Of a DNA stretch of 64,000 bases, positions 7,509 to 15,970 are shown in pieces. The notes beneath the pieces are model-generated. The model worked only from the letters and a program-made list of their open reading frames with translations, was not told the DNA's origin and did not search any database. A program made the translations under genes and the position numbers. The stretch's first letter is position 1; each line of letters starts with the position of its first letter. The DNA is from an uncultured Roseburia sp. (lineage in GTDB: Bacteria > Bacillota > Clostridia > Lachnospirales > Lachnospiraceae): assembly GCA_947642555.1 (NCBI GenBank), contig CANRSX010000017.1, positions 1 to 64,000 of the forward strand, read 5' to 3'.

Positions 7509-8834
7509 ATGAAAGTATATCTGGACAATTCCGCGACCACGCGCTGCAGCGAGCGGGCGAAAGCGATTCTGATCCGGGCGCTGACGGAGGATTACGGGAA
7601 CCCGTCCGCGCTGCACGGCATGGGAAAGTCTGCGGAGGACTATATCAGGGATGCGCGGGAAAAAATCGCGGCGACGTTAAAGGTGGAGGAAAAAGAACTG
7701 ATGTTCACATCCGGCGGCACGGAGTCCAACAATATGGCGATCATCGGCGCAGCGCTCGGCAATCCGCGGCTCGGAAGGCATATCATCACCACGGAGATTG
7801 AGCACCCGTCTGTCCGGGAGCCGTTCGAAGCTTTAAAAGAGCTCGGCTATGAGATCACATATCTTGGCGTGGACGGCGAGGGCCGGATTTCGCTGGAGGA
7901 ACTCTCCTCAGCGGTGCGGGAGGACACGGCGCTGGTTTCCATTATGATGGTCAATAACGAGATCGGGGCCGTGGAGCCGGTGGGGGAGGCCGCGAAGCGG
8001 ATCCGGGAGAAAAATCCGCACACGCTGTTTCATGTGGATGCGATCCAGGCGTATGGGAAATTCCGGATTTATCCGAAAAAGCTGGGCATCGACCTGCTCT
8101 CCGTGAGCGGGCATAAGATCCGCGCGCCCAAGGGAACCGGTTTCCTTTATATCGGGGATAAGATAAAGATAAAGCCGCTGCTCTACGGCGGCGGGCAGCA
8201 GAAGGGCCTCCGCTCCGGCACGGAAAATGTGCCCGGGATCGCCGCGCTCGGCGAGGCGGCGGCGGAGAGCTATGAGCGTCTTGACGAGACGGTGAGCCGG
8301 CTGTACGGGCTGCGGGAGCGCCTGATCGGACAGATCGCGCAGATCCCGGGCGTGACGGTGAACTGTGCCGCACAGTCCGCCGGAGCCGGTCATTCCGGTG
8401 ATCAGCCCGCAGCCCCGACGGCAGCCCCGGCCCGGACAGCCGACCGTCCTGTGTCCGACGCCGGCCCGGTCCGGTCAGCCGGTCAGCCCATGGCCCGGCC
8501 CGGTGATTTGCCCGGCACCGGCGAACGCGCGCAGCAGCCGGCCGGCCCGACGGTCGCCCCGCACATCGTGAGCGTCACAGCGGAGGGCGTGCGGAGCGAA
8601 GTACTGCTCCACGCCTTAGAGGACGCTGGGGTCTACGTGTCGGCGGGGAGCGCCTGTTCCTCGCACAAGCCCGCGCCGAGCCGCACGCTGCTCGGGATCG
8701 GCCTGACAAAAGAGCAGGCCGGATCCACGATCCGTATCAGCATGGGGGCGGAGACGACGGAGGAAGAAGTGGATTACGCGGCGGCAAAGCTTGCGGAGCT
8801 TGTGCCCGCGCTGCGCCGTTTTACCAGGAGGTAA
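7509..8834 (+). CDS. Cysteine desulfurase (NifS/IscS family)
   Basis: PLP enzyme that takes sulfur from cysteine and passes it as persulfide, here probably to ThiI encoded next. Visible motifs are NSATTR at the N-terminus, TSGGTESNNMAI, HVDAIQAYGK, the PLP lysine in SVSGHKIRAPKG, and the active-site cysteine loop SAGSACSSHKPAPS. Length is 441 aa against about 380 for relatives. The excess is a Pro/Ala/Gly-rich insert at about residues 289-350, just before APHIVSVTAEG. The insert contains MARPGDLPG, close to MAPGDLPG in the PrmA insert. Downstream thiI begins 6 bp after the stop. Confidence 0.92.
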   Translation: MKVYLDNSATTRCSERAKAILIRALTEDYGNPSALHGMGKSAEDYIRDAREKIAATLKVEEKELMFTSGGTESNNMAIIGAALGNPRLGRHIITTEIEHPSVREPFEALKELGYEITYLGVDGEGRISLEELSSAVREDTALVSIMMVNNEIGAVEPVGEAAKRIREKNPHTLFHVDAIQAYGKFRIYPKKLGIDLLSVSGHKIRAPKGTGFLYIGDKIKIKPLLYGGGQQKGLRSGTENVPGIAALGEAAAESYERLDETVSRLYGLRERLIGQIAQIPGVTVNCAAQSAGAGHSGDQPAAPTAAPARTADRPVSDAGPVRSAGQPMARPGDLPGTGERAQQPAGPTVAPHIVSVTAEGVRSEVLLHALEDAGVYVSAGSACSSHKPAPSRTLLGIGLTKEQAGSTIRISMGAETTEEEVDYAAAKLAELVPALRRFTRR

Positions 8835-8840
8835 CAGAAG

Positions 8841-10028
8841 ATGGATTACAAATCATTTTTGATCAAATACGCGGAGATCGCGATCAAAGGGAAAAACCGC
8901 TACCTGTTCGAGGAGGCGCTGGCTGCACAGATCCGCCGCGCGTTAAAGCCTGTAGAGGGAAACTTTACGGTGCGCCGGGAGCAGGGGCGGATCTATGTCG
9001 ACACGGAAGGCAGCTACGACTATGACGACACGGTGGAGGCGCTGCGCCATGTGTTCGGGATCGTCGGGATCTGTCCGGTGGTGCTGCTTGCGGACGAGGG
9101 ATTTGACCGGCTGAAGGACGAGGTGCTCTCATACATCGATCAGGTCTATGAGGAGAAGCGTTTTACCTTCAAGGTAAATGCGAGACGCGCCAGGAAGAAT
9201 TATCCGCTGGAATCCATGGAGATCAACGCGCGGATGGGGGAGGCGGTCTTAGAGGCGTTCCCGGAGACGCGGGTAGACGTGCATCACCCGGATGTGCTGC
9301 TTTGCATCGAGATCCGGGAGCAGATCAACCTGTATTCCACCGTGATACCGGGGCCGGGCGGGATGCCGGTGGGGACAAACGGAAAGGCTATGCTGCTGCT
9401 GTCCGGGGGGATCGACAGTCCGGTGGCAGGCTACATGATCGCGAAACGGGGCGTTTCGATCGACGCGGTCTATTTCCATGCGCCGCCCTACACCTCGGAT
9501 CGCGCGAAGCAGAAGGTGGTCGACCTTGCGCGGATCATCGCGCGCTATACGGGGCCGATCCGCCTGCACGTCGTGAATTTCACGGCGATCCAGCTCTACA
9601 TTTATGAGCAGTGCCCGCACGAGGATTTAACGATCGTGATGCGCCGCTATATGATGCGGCTCGCGGAGCATTTTGCAAATGAATGCGGCAGCCTCGGCCT
9701 GATTACCGGGGAGAGCATCGGCCAGGTGGCCAGCCAGACCATGCAGTCGCTGGCTGCGACAAATGAAGTCTGTACCATGCCGGTTTACCGCCCGCTGATC
9801 GGATTCGACAAGCAGGAGATCGTGGAGGTGTCAGAGCGCATCGGAGCCTACGAGACGTCGATTCTTCCCTACGAGGATTGCTGTACGATCTTTGTCGCGA
9901 AGCATCCGGTCACGAAGCCGAATCTGAATATTATCCGCCGCGATGAGACGCTTCTCACGGAAAAGATTGACGCGCTGGTGCAGGAGGCCGTCGATACGGT
10001 CGAGGTGATCCGGGTGGAAGCGGGCTGA
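8841..10028 (+). CDS. thiI: tRNA 4-thiouridine synthetase ThiI
   Basis: 395-aa enzyme that adenylates U8 of tRNA for 4-thiouridine formation and can feed thiamine thiazole synthesis. It has the N-terminal ferredoxin-like/THUMP region (IKYAEIAIKGKNR) and the PP-loop LLLSGGIDSPVAGYMIAKRG. The C-terminal ILPYEDCCTIFVAKHP follows. No rhodanese domain is present, as in Gram-positive ThiI that depends on a dedicated desulfurase. The Shine-Dalgarno AGGAGG lies inside the last two Arg codons of the upstream desulfurase gene, so the two genes are tightly coupled. Confidence 0.95.
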   Translation: MDYKSFLIKYAEIAIKGKNRYLFEEALAAQIRRALKPVEGNFTVRREQGRIYVDTEGSYDYDDTVEALRHVFGIVGICPVVLLADEGFDRLKDEVLSYIDQVYEEKRFTFKVNARRARKNYPLESMEINARMGEAVLEAFPETRVDVHHPDVLLCIEIREQINLYSTVIPGPGGMPVGTNGKAMLLLSGGIDSPVAGYMIAKRGVSIDAVYFHAPPYTSDRAKQKVVDLARIIARYTGPIRLHVVNFTAIQLYIYEQCPHEDLTIVMRRYMMRLAEHFANECGSLGLITGESIGQVASQTMQSLAATNEVCTMPVYRPLIGFDKQEIVEVSERIGAYETSILPYEDCCTIFVAKHPVTKPNLNIIRRDETLLTEKIDALVQEAVDTVEVIRVEAG

Positions 10029-10048
10029 GGTTTTTATAAAAAAGTTAC

Positions 10049-10212
10049 GAAAAGTTCAGCCCGCGCCATTCGCAAAATCGTGCTTTCAGCACTCTTCGCT
10101 GCTAACGCAGCTGATTTTTGCTCATATACGGGCGCTTCGCTCATGCATCGCAGAATGCGCTCATTCATGCGAGCATGATTCGCCCATTTTGCGATGCATG
10201 GCTGAACTTTTC
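10049..10212. repeat. 164-bp element bounded by perfect 13-bp inverted repeats
   Basis: GAAAAGTTCAGCC (10049-10061) is exactly complementary to GGCTGAACTTTTC (10200-10212). A second matching block, CGCAAAAT (10071-10078) with ATTTTGCG (10186-10193), lies just inside. The interior holds further small hairpins: GTGC-TTTCA-GCAC, GCTGC-TAAC-GCAGC and TCATGC-GA-GCATGA. It sits between the thiI stop and the terminator of the opposite-strand HPr-like gene. No coding capacity is evident. It may be a MITE-like unit or a large structured transcript end. Confidence 0.7.
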
Positions 10213-10223
10213 AATAAAAACAA

Positions 10224-10250
10224 GACCGCAGGACAAAAAATCCTGCGGTC
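10224..10250 (-). terminator. Rho-independent terminator of the HPr-like gene
   Basis: GACCGCAGGA and TCCTGCGGTC form a perfect 10-bp stem with a 7-nt loop. On the minus strand it is followed by TTGTTTTTATT. It lies 35 bp past the stop of the HPr-like gene. Confidence 0.8.
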
Positions 10251-10284
10251 ACAGCTTCCATCCTGTAACATGCCGGTACGACGT

Positions 10285-10518
10285 CTACCGGAGCAGATAG
10301 GGAGATAAGGTCTCCATGATCTCGTCGAGATGCTCCTCCGTGTGGATGGCAAGATCGATCGGCTTGGAGAGATCCAGGCTGAAGATGCCCATGATGGACT
10401 TTGCATCGATGACATATCTGCCGGAAATTAAATCAAAATCATATTCATACTGTGTGATAGCATTCACAAAAGATTTTACCTTGTCGATCGAATTTAAAGA
10501 TATCTGTACTGTTTTCAT
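10285..10518 (-). CDS. HPr-family protein without the phospho-histidine
   Basis: 77-aa protein with the HPr fold signature around the regulatory serine: AKSIMGIFSLDLSKP matches the KSIMGxxSL region that holds Ser46 in HPr and Crh. The N-terminal part, where HPr carries its PTS-phosphorylated His15, reads NSIDKVKSFVNAI and has no histidine. It therefore cannot act as a normal PTS phosphocarrier. A Crh-like regulatory role, perhaps in catabolite control, is the best guess. It has its own promoter and terminator, so it is monocistronic. AAGGAGGCC precedes the ATG. Confidence 0.85.
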   Translation of the reverse strand: MKTVQISLNSIDKVKSFVNAITQYEYDFDLISGRYVIDAKSIMGIFSLDLSKPIDLAIHTEEHLDEIMETLSPYLLR

Positions 10519-10562
10519 ATGAATAGGCCTCCTTGCAAAAGTAAACTGTTTCAGATGCCCTT

Positions 10563-10591
10563 ATAGTAATGTTTTTTGATGGAAAAGTCAA
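10563..10591 (-). promoter_or_regulatory. Promoter of the HPr-like gene
   Basis: On the minus strand TTGACT (10586-10591), a 17-bp spacer and TACTAT (10563-10568) lie about 45 bp before the start codon. It overlaps the region just upstream of the divergent mtaB. Confidence 0.6.
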
Positions 10592-10626
10592 CAGTAAAAC
10601 GGAAAAATATAGAAATGGAGATTACA

Positions 10627-11967
10627 ATGAAAAAGGCTGCGCTGCACAATCTGGGGTGCAAGGTAAACGCATATGAGACGGAGGCCATGCGGCAGCTTCT
10701 GGAGGACGCCGGGTATGAGATCACCGCGTTTTTCGATGTGGCGGACGTCTATGTGGTCAACACCTGTTCCGTGACCGGTATGGCGGATCACAAGTCCAGG
10801 CAGATGCTTCACCGGGCGAGAAAAAAGAATCCTTCGGCCGTGATCGTCGCCGCGGGCTGCTACGTGCAGACAGGGGAGGGCAGAGGGGAACTGAACGGGA
10901 TCGCCGACCTTGTGATCGGAAATAATGAAAAACACCGGCTCACAGAGCTTCTGGCGGAATATGAGGCTTCCCGCGTACCGGTGACATGCGTTTCCGATAT
11001 GAATCATGGAAAAACAGCATATGAGGAGCTTACGCTGAAAAAGACGGCGGAGCACACGAGGGCGTTTGTCAAGGTGCAGGACGGCTGCAACCAGTTCTGC
11101 ACTTACTGTATCATCCCCTATGCGCGCGGGCGGATCCGCAGCCGCAGGCAGGAGGATGTGCTCGCCGAGATCCGCGCGCTCGTGAAAAACGGGTGTCTCG
11201 AGGTCGTGCTCACCGGGATCCACTTGGGATCCTACGGCAGGGATACCGGTGAGAGCTTATCCGGCCTGATCGCGGCGGTCTGTGCGGTGGAAGGGATCGA
11301 ACGCGTCCGGCTGGGGAGCTTAGAGCCCGGCGTGATGACGGAGGAATTTGTCCGTGCGCTCGCCGCGCAGCCAAAGCTCTGCCCGCATTTTCACCTCTCG
11401 CTGCAGAGCGGCTGCGACGCGGTGCTCGCCCGCATGAACCGGCACTACACCACGGCGGAATATGAGGCCGGCTGTGAGCGGATCCGTGCGCATTTTCCCC
11501 ATCCGGCGATTACGACAGATGTCATTGCCGGATTCCCGGGCGAGACGGAGGAGGAATTCGCAGCCACCCTGGATTTTGTCCGGCGGATCCGTTTTTATGA
11601 GCTGCATATCTTTAAATATTCCAGACGTGCGGGAACTAAGGCGGCGGATATGCCGGGTCAGGTGCCGGAGCAGGTAAAATCAGACAGAAGCGCCGCTTTA
11701 TTTGAGGCGGAGCGGCAGATGTCGCGGGAATTCCGGGATTTTTACATCGGAAAAACCGTGACCGCGCTGCTTGAGGAACCCTGTGAAATCGACGGGGTGA
11801 CGTATGATACCGGCTACACGAAGGAATATCTGAGGGTTGCGGTAAAAGCGCGGCGGACCGGTGCCTGCGCGGCGGAGGGGGCAGGTCTGAGCCGGTCGAA
11901 CTGTCTGGTGCAGGGGACGGTGACGGGGCAGCTTTTGGATGACCTCTATCTTTTGGTTGAATTTTAG
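10627..11967 (+). CDS. mtaB: tRNA ms2t6A37 methylthiotransferase MtaB
   Basis: 446-aa radical-SAM methylthiotransferase that converts t6A37 to ms2t6A in ANN-decoding tRNAs. The N-terminal UPF0004 domain begins MKKAALHNLGCKVNAYETEA. Its cluster-binding cysteines are in NLGCK, VNTCSV and AAGCYVQ. The radical-SAM CxxxCxxC is CNQFCTYC. A C-terminal TRAM-like region follows. The frame is open 17 codons further upstream, but ATG 10627 has GGAG at the right distance and matches the family N-terminus. Confidence 0.93.
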   Translation: MKKAALHNLGCKVNAYETEAMRQLLEDAGYEITAFFDVADVYVVNTCSVTGMADHKSRQMLHRARKKNPSAVIVAAGCYVQTGEGRGELNGIADLVIGNNEKHRLTELLAEYEASRVPVTCVSDMNHGKTAYEELTLKKTAEHTRAFVKVQDGCNQFCTYCIIPYARGRIRSRRQEDVLAEIRALVKNGCLEVVLTGIHLGSYGRDTGESLSGLIAAVCAVEGIERVRLGSLEPGVMTEEFVRALAAQPKLCPHFHLSLQSGCDAVLARMNRHYTTAEYEAGCERIRAHFPHPAITTDVIAGFPGETEEEFAATLDFVRRIRFYELHIFKYSRRAGTKAADMPGQVPEQVKSDRSAALFEAERQMSREFRDFYIGKTVTALLEEPCEIDGVTYDTGYTKEYLRVAVKARRTGACAAEGAGLSRSNCLVQGTVTGQLLDDLYLLVEF

Positions 11968-11980
11968 GACAAACTATATT
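11953..11980 (+). promoter_or_regulatory. Possible promoter for ireB-ruvX-DUF1292
   Basis: TTGGTT (11953-11958), 16 bp, TATATT (11975-11980). It overlaps the end of mtaB and lies about 85 bp before ireB. Confidence 0.45.
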
Positions 11981-12063
11981 AGAATAAGTAATAACGATGC
12001 TTTTTCGACAAGGTGCAGGAGAACGGCGCTCATTGTCTGAGCAGGTATAAGGGCGTGACAAAT

Positions 12064-12327
12064 ATGCAGAATATCAATAACACACAATACTTCAAAGTAG
12101 AAAAAGAACCGGAGCTTAAGGTGGGCGACATCATCGCGATCGTGTACCGCGCGCTCTCTGAGAAGGGGTACAATCCGGTCAATCAGATGGTCGGGTATAT
12201 TATGTCCGGAGATCCGACGTATATCACCAGCCACAACAATGCCAGGAGCCTGATTATGAAAGTGGAGCGGGACGAGTTGGTGGAGGAAGTCCTGCGGGCG
12301 TATATTAAGAATCATTACTGGGAATAG
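12064..12327 (+). CDS. IreB family regulatory phosphoprotein (UPF0297)
   Basis: 87-aa cytoplasmic protein of the IreB/YrzL family. In enterococci IreB is phosphorylated by a Ser/Thr kinase and affects cephalosporin tolerance. The conserved blocks [35 protein letters not shown] and NNARSLI are all visible. The frame is open 17 codons further upstream, but [15 protein letters not shown] is a better N-terminus. It is followed by ruvX and DUF1292, as across Firmicutes. Confidence 0.92.
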   Translation: MQNINNTQYFKVEKEPELKVGDIIAIVYRALSEKGYNPVNQMVGYIMSGDPTYITSHNNARSLIMKVERDELVEEVLRAYIKNHYWE

Positions 12328-12334
12328 GAGTCTC

Positions 12335-12769
12335 ATGAGAGTTTTAGGACTGGATTTTGGATCGAAGACGGTCGGAGTGGCGGTCAGCGACGAGCTGATG
12401 CTGACGGCTCAGGGCCTTGAGATTATCCGCAGGGAATCCCCGAATAAACTGCGGCGGACGCTGGCAAGGATCGCGCAGCTGACAGAGGAATATCAGGCAG
12501 AGCGCATTGTCCTCGGCTATCCGAAGAACATGAACGGCACGGAAGGGGAGCGCTGCGAAAAGACAAAAGAATTTGCGGAGCTGTTAAAAAAGCGCACGAA
12601 TCTTCCGGTCGAGCTGTGGGACGAGCGCCTGACGACCGTGGAGGCCGACCGCATCATGATGGAGACCGGCGTGCGCCGGGAGAACCGGAAGCAGTATGCG
12701 GATGAGATCGCGGCGTCGCTGATCCTGCAGGGCTATCTGGATTCCCTGAAAAACGGAGCGGAGGTTTAG
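12335..12769 (+). CDS. ruvX: Putative Holliday junction resolvase RuvX/YqgF
   Basis: 144-aa RNase H-fold protein. YqgF family members act in pre-16S rRNA 5' maturation and are also described as Holliday junction resolvases. Motifs: [15 protein letters not shown] with the first catalytic Asp, [12 protein letters not shown], and [23 protein letters not shown] provides the ribosome site, overlapping the ireB stop. The DUF1292 gene starts on the base after the stop codon. Confidence 0.94.
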   Translation: MRVLGLDFGSKTVGVAVSDELMLTAQGLEIIRRESPNKLRRTLARIAQLTEEYQAERIVLGYPKNMNGTEGERCEKTKEFAELLKKRTNLPVELWDERLTTVEADRIMMETGVRRENRKQYADEIAASLILQGYLDSLKNGAEV

Positions 12770-13027
12770 ATGGAGAAAATAGTATTTGACGACCCTGAAA
12801 CAGAAGAAAACACCGAATTTTTCGTGGTGGAAGAGACGCAGCTTGGCGGAGTCCGCTATCTTCTTGTGACAGAAGAGGAGGAGGGCGACTGCGAGGCTTA
12901 TATCTTAAAGGAAGTAAGAGAAGCGGACGGAGAAGTTTTTTTTGAGATGGTGACAGAGGAGACGGAGCTCGCGTCGGTCGGAAAAGTATTCGCGGAGCTG
13001 ATGGAAGATGTAGATGTTGAATATTAA
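12770..13027 (+). CDS. DUF1292 (YrzB-like) protein
   Basis: 85-aa, strongly acidic small protein of the DUF1292 family (VFDDPETEENTEFFVVEETQ). The function is unknown in the family. The start codon directly follows the ruvX stop, implying translational coupling. The ireB-ruvX-DUF1292 trio is conserved in Firmicutes. Confidence 0.88.
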   Translation: MEKIVFDDPETEENTEFFVVEETQLGGVRYLLVTEEEEGDCEAYILKEVREADGEVFFEMVTEETELASVGKVFAELMEDVDVEY

Positions 13028-13060
13028 CAGAAAAGAAAGGAAATATCGGAGGTAATTTTT

Positions 13061-14725
13061 TTGAAAAAAGAGAAATCACAGAAGCTTAAGATTATTCCGC
13101 TCGGAGGTCTTGAGCAGATTGGAATGAATATTACTGCCTTTCAGTATGAAGACAGTATTATTGTTGTGGACTGCGGACTGTCCTTCCCGGAGGACGATAT
13201 GTACGGGATTGATCTCGTGATCCCGGATATCTCCTATTTACAGGAGAATATAGAAAAAGTAAAGGGATTTTTTATCACGCATGGCCATGAGGATCATATC
13301 GGGGCGATCCCGTATGTGTTAAAAGAGATCAATGTGCCGATCTATGCGACGAAGCTGACGAACGGCATTATCGAGCACAAGCTCCGCGAGCACAATATGC
13401 TGACCAAGGTAAAGCGCAAGGTGGTGCGCCACGGACAGCACATCAATCTCGGGTGCTTCCGCGTGGAATTTATCAAGACGAATCACAGCATTCAGGACGC
13501 GGCTGCGTTAGCGATCCATTCCCCGGCGGGGACAGTGATCCACACCGGAGATTTTAAGGTGGATTACACACCGGTGTTCGGCGATGCGATCGATCTGCAG
13601 CGGTTCGGCGAGCTGGGCAAAAAGGGCGTGCTCGCGCTGATGTGCGACAGTACCAATGCGGAGCGGCAGGGATTTACGCGTTCCGAGAAGACGGTGGGAA
13701 AGACATTTGACGAGCTGTTTGCGGATCACAAAAACAGCCGGATCATCGTGGCAACATTTGCGTCAAATGTAGACCGCGTGCAGCAGATTATCAACACTGC
13801 ATATAAGTACGGGCGCAAGGTGGTGGTGGAAGGCCGGAGCATGGTCAATATCATCGGCATCGCGTCTGAGCTTGGATATATCAATATCCCGGATAATACG
13901 CTGATCGACATTGAGGAGTTAAAGCATTATCCGGATGAGCAGACCGTGCTGATCACGACCGGAAGCCAGGGCGAGGCGATGGCTGCGCTCTCCCGGATGG
14001 CCAGCGGGATTCATAAGAAGGTGACGATCAAACCGAACGATACGATCGTGCTAAGCTCTAACCCGATCCCCGGAAATGAAAAGGCGGTGTCGCGGATCAT
14101 CAATGAGCTGTCCATGAAGGGGGCGAATGTGATCTTTCAGGATGTGCATGTTTCCGGACATGCCTGCCAGGAGGAGATCAAGCTGATCTATTCGCTTGTC
14201 CGGCCGAAGTACGCGATCCCGGTGCACGGGGAGTACCGCCATCTGATCGCGCAGGCAAAGATTGCGGAGGAGCTTGGCATCCCGAAGGATCATATCTTCC
14301 TTCTCTCCTCGGGCGATGTCTTAGAGCTGAACGAGGAGAATGCGCGGGTGAACGGGCGCGTCCACACCGGAGCCGTCATGGTCGACGGGCTCGGCGTCGG
14401 CGATGTGGGAAATATCGTGATGAGAGACCGTCAGCACCTTGCGGAGGACGGGATTATCATTGTGGTGCTCACGCTGCAGGGAGGCTCCGGGCAGGTGATC
14501 GCAGGACCGGATATCGTCTCGCGCGGATTTGTCTATGTGCGGGGATCCGAGAGCCTGATGGAGGAGGCGAAACGCCTTCTCGACGAGCGGATGGATTACT
14601 GCATGGACCGCGGGATTACCGACTGGGGCAGGATCAAGACGGAGATCAAGGATTCCCTCGGGGATTTTGTGTGGAAAGAGACGAAGCGCCGTCCGATGAT
14701 TATGCCGATTATTATGGAGGTATAA
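13061..14725 (+). CDS. rnj: Ribonuclease J
   Basis: 554-aa metallo-beta-lactamase/beta-CASP ribonuclease with endo- and 5'-exonuclease activity in mRNA decay and rRNA maturation. The zinc motif is ITHGHEDHIGAIPY; later motifs include IHTGDFKVD, MCDSTNAERQGFT, the beta-CASP TTGSQGEAMAALSRMA, and VSGHACQEE. The start is TTG, chosen because CGGAGG lies 7 bases upstream and no ATG is near. The C-terminus (RRPMIMPIIMEV) is typical of the family. It lies between the DUF1292 and mltG-like genes. Confidence 0.94.
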   Translation: MKKEKSQKLKIIPLGGLEQIGMNITAFQYEDSIIVVDCGLSFPEDDMYGIDLVIPDISYLQENIEKVKGFFITHGHEDHIGAIPYVLKEINVPIYATKLTNGIIEHKLREHNMLTKVKRKVVRHGQHINLGCFRVEFIKTNHSIQDAAALAIHSPAGTVIHTGDFKVDYTPVFGDAIDLQRFGELGKKGVLALMCDSTNAERQGFTRSEKTVGKTFDELFADHKNSRIIVATFASNVDRVQQIINTAYKYGRKVVVEGRSMVNIIGIASELGYINIPDNTLIDIEELKHYPDEQTVLITTGSQGEAMAALSRMASGIHKKVTIKPNDTIVLSSNPIPGNEKAVSRIINELSMKGANVIFQDVHVSGHACQEEIKLIYSLVRPKYAIPVHGEYRHLIAQAKIAEELGIPKDHIFLLSSGDVLELNEENARVNGRVHTGAVMVDGLGVGDVGNIVMRDRQHLAEDGIIIVVLTLQGGSGQVIAGPDIVSRGFVYVRGSESLMEEAKRLLDERMDYCMDRGITDWGRIKTEIKDSLGDFVWKETKRRPMIMPIIMEV

Positions 14726-14732
14726 GAGAGCT

Positions 14733-15287
14733 ATGAACCTGAACAAGATCATTTTAAAATTTGTCAGCATCAGTTTTTCCATACTGGTTCTGCTGCTCGT
14801 GGTGATCGGACTCGTGGAGCTGGGGCATTTCTGCTATGAGTTCGGCTATCGGGTGTTTACGGAGCCGCCGGTGGCGGCATCTCCGGGCAGGGATGTGATG
14901 GTTCAGGTGACGGATGATATGTCGGAGCGGGAGATCGGAGCGATGCTGGAGGAAGAAGGGCTGGTGCGGGACGATCTGCTGTTTTTCGCACAGTTAAAGC
15001 TCTCGGCATATTCCAAAAAGCTTCAGCCGGGCGTCTATACGTTAAACACGTCGATGACCGGAAAGGATATGATGGCGATTATGGCCGCAGTGCCGGAGGA
15101 GGAGACCGGGACGGAGACGGAGGACGGTACGGACGGCAGCGCGGATGAAGCGGGTGCAGAGGGTGACGTTGTGGACGGGGATGCCGGCGGGATCGATGGC
15201 GTTCTGGACGGAACCGGGGCCGATGGCGGCGGAGCGGATGCGGACGAAGCGGACGGTGACGGAGCGGATGCCGGCGACGGAACGTGA
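14733..15287 (+). CDS. MltG-like membrane protein lacking the catalytic domain
   Basis: 184 aa. One N-terminal membrane helix (about residues 8-30, ILKFVSISFSILVLLLVVIG) is followed by the small extracytoplasmic domain found in MltG/YceG (VQVTDDMSEREIGAMLEEEG ... LKLSAYSKKLQPGVYTLN). The lytic transglycosylase domain is absent. Instead the last about 75 residues are almost only Asp, Gly, Ala and Glu. Position matches yrrL (mltG) in the conserved block. It is probably a degenerate or repurposed MltG partner; peptidoglycan cleavage is not expected. Confidence 0.8.
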   Translation: MNLNKIILKFVSISFSILVLLLVVIGLVELGHFCYEFGYRVFTEPPVAASPGRDVMVQVTDDMSEREIGAMLEEEGLVRDDLLFFAQLKLSAYSKKLQPGVYTLNTSMTGKDMMAIMAAVPEEETGTETEDGTDGSADEAGAEGDVVDGDAGGIDGVLDGTGADGGGADADEADGDGADAGDGT

Positions 15288-15298
15288 GGTGAGATACC

Positions 15299-15970
15299 GT
15301 GATCACAGATGAGAGACTGGTCACCTATATCAATTCGCTCGGAGCGGAGATTCCGCCGTATCTCCGAAGGATCGAGTCCGCGGCGCATGCGGCGCGCGTT
15401 CCGGTGATACGAAGAGAGACGCAGGGGCTGCTTCGGCTGCTGCTTGCGCTGAAGCGGCCGAAGCGGATCCTCGAGGTCGGGACTGCGGTCGGATTTTCCG
15501 CGCTTTTTATGGCGGAATACGCTCCTGCGGATGCCCGGATCACGACGATCGAGAATTACGAAAAGCGGATCAGTGAGGCGCGTGAACATATAAAACAGGC
15601 GGGCAGGACGGATCAGATCACGCTGCTCGCCGGGGACGCGGCGCAGATTCTGCCGACACTTGACGATGCGTATGATCTGATTTTTATGGATGCCGCGAAG
15701 GGGCAGTACCTTTTCTTTCTGCCGGAGGCGCTGCGGCTGCTGGGGGCGGAGGGCGTGCTGGTGTCCGACAATGTCTTACAGGACGGCGACATCCTGGAAT
15801 CGCGTTTTGCGGTGACGCGCCGCAACCGCACGATCCACAAGCGGATGCGGCAGTATCTGTATGAGCTGACGCATCAGGAAGGGCTTGTGACGTCCGTGCT
15901 GCCGGTGGGCGACGGGGTGACGGTCAGTGCCTGGGAAAGAGGACGGCCCGTGGGAGGAAGAGAGCGATGA
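15299..15970 (+). CDS. trmR: O-methyltransferase, probable tRNA 5-hydroxyuridine methyltransferase TrmR
   Basis: 223-aa SAM methyltransferase with ILEVGTAVGFSALFMA, DARITTIENYEKR and LIFMDAAKGQY, typical of the class-I O-methyltransferase family that includes YrrM/TrmR. TrmR makes 5-methoxyuridine at tRNA position 34 from ho5U. Assignment rests on position before a U32 TrhP gene, as yrrM-yrrN in Bacillus. The start is GTG with GAGGTGAG upstream. It overlaps the next gene by ATGA. Confidence 0.85.
   Translation: MITDERLVTYINSLGAEIPPYLRRIESAAHAARVPVIRRETQGLLRLLLALKRPKRILEVGTAVGFSALFMAEYAPADARITTIENYEKRISEAREHIKQAGRTDQITLLAGDAAQILPTLDDAYDLIFMDAAKGQYLFFLPEALRLLGAEGVLVSDNVLQDGDILESRFAVTRRNRTIHKRMRQYLYELTHQEGLVTSVLPVGDGVTVSAWERGRPVGGRER

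Noticed and set aside
7951-8393. Long Arg/Pro/Ser-rich minus-strand frames over the cysteine desulfurase and many other GC-rich genes
   Set aside because: They are shadow frames of GC-rich coding sequence, with no ribosome sites and unnatural composition.
10029-10223. Riboswitch after thiI
   Set aside because: The element is downstream of thiI and not upstream of a thiamine gene; its perfect terminal repeats fit a mobile or terminator-like element better.
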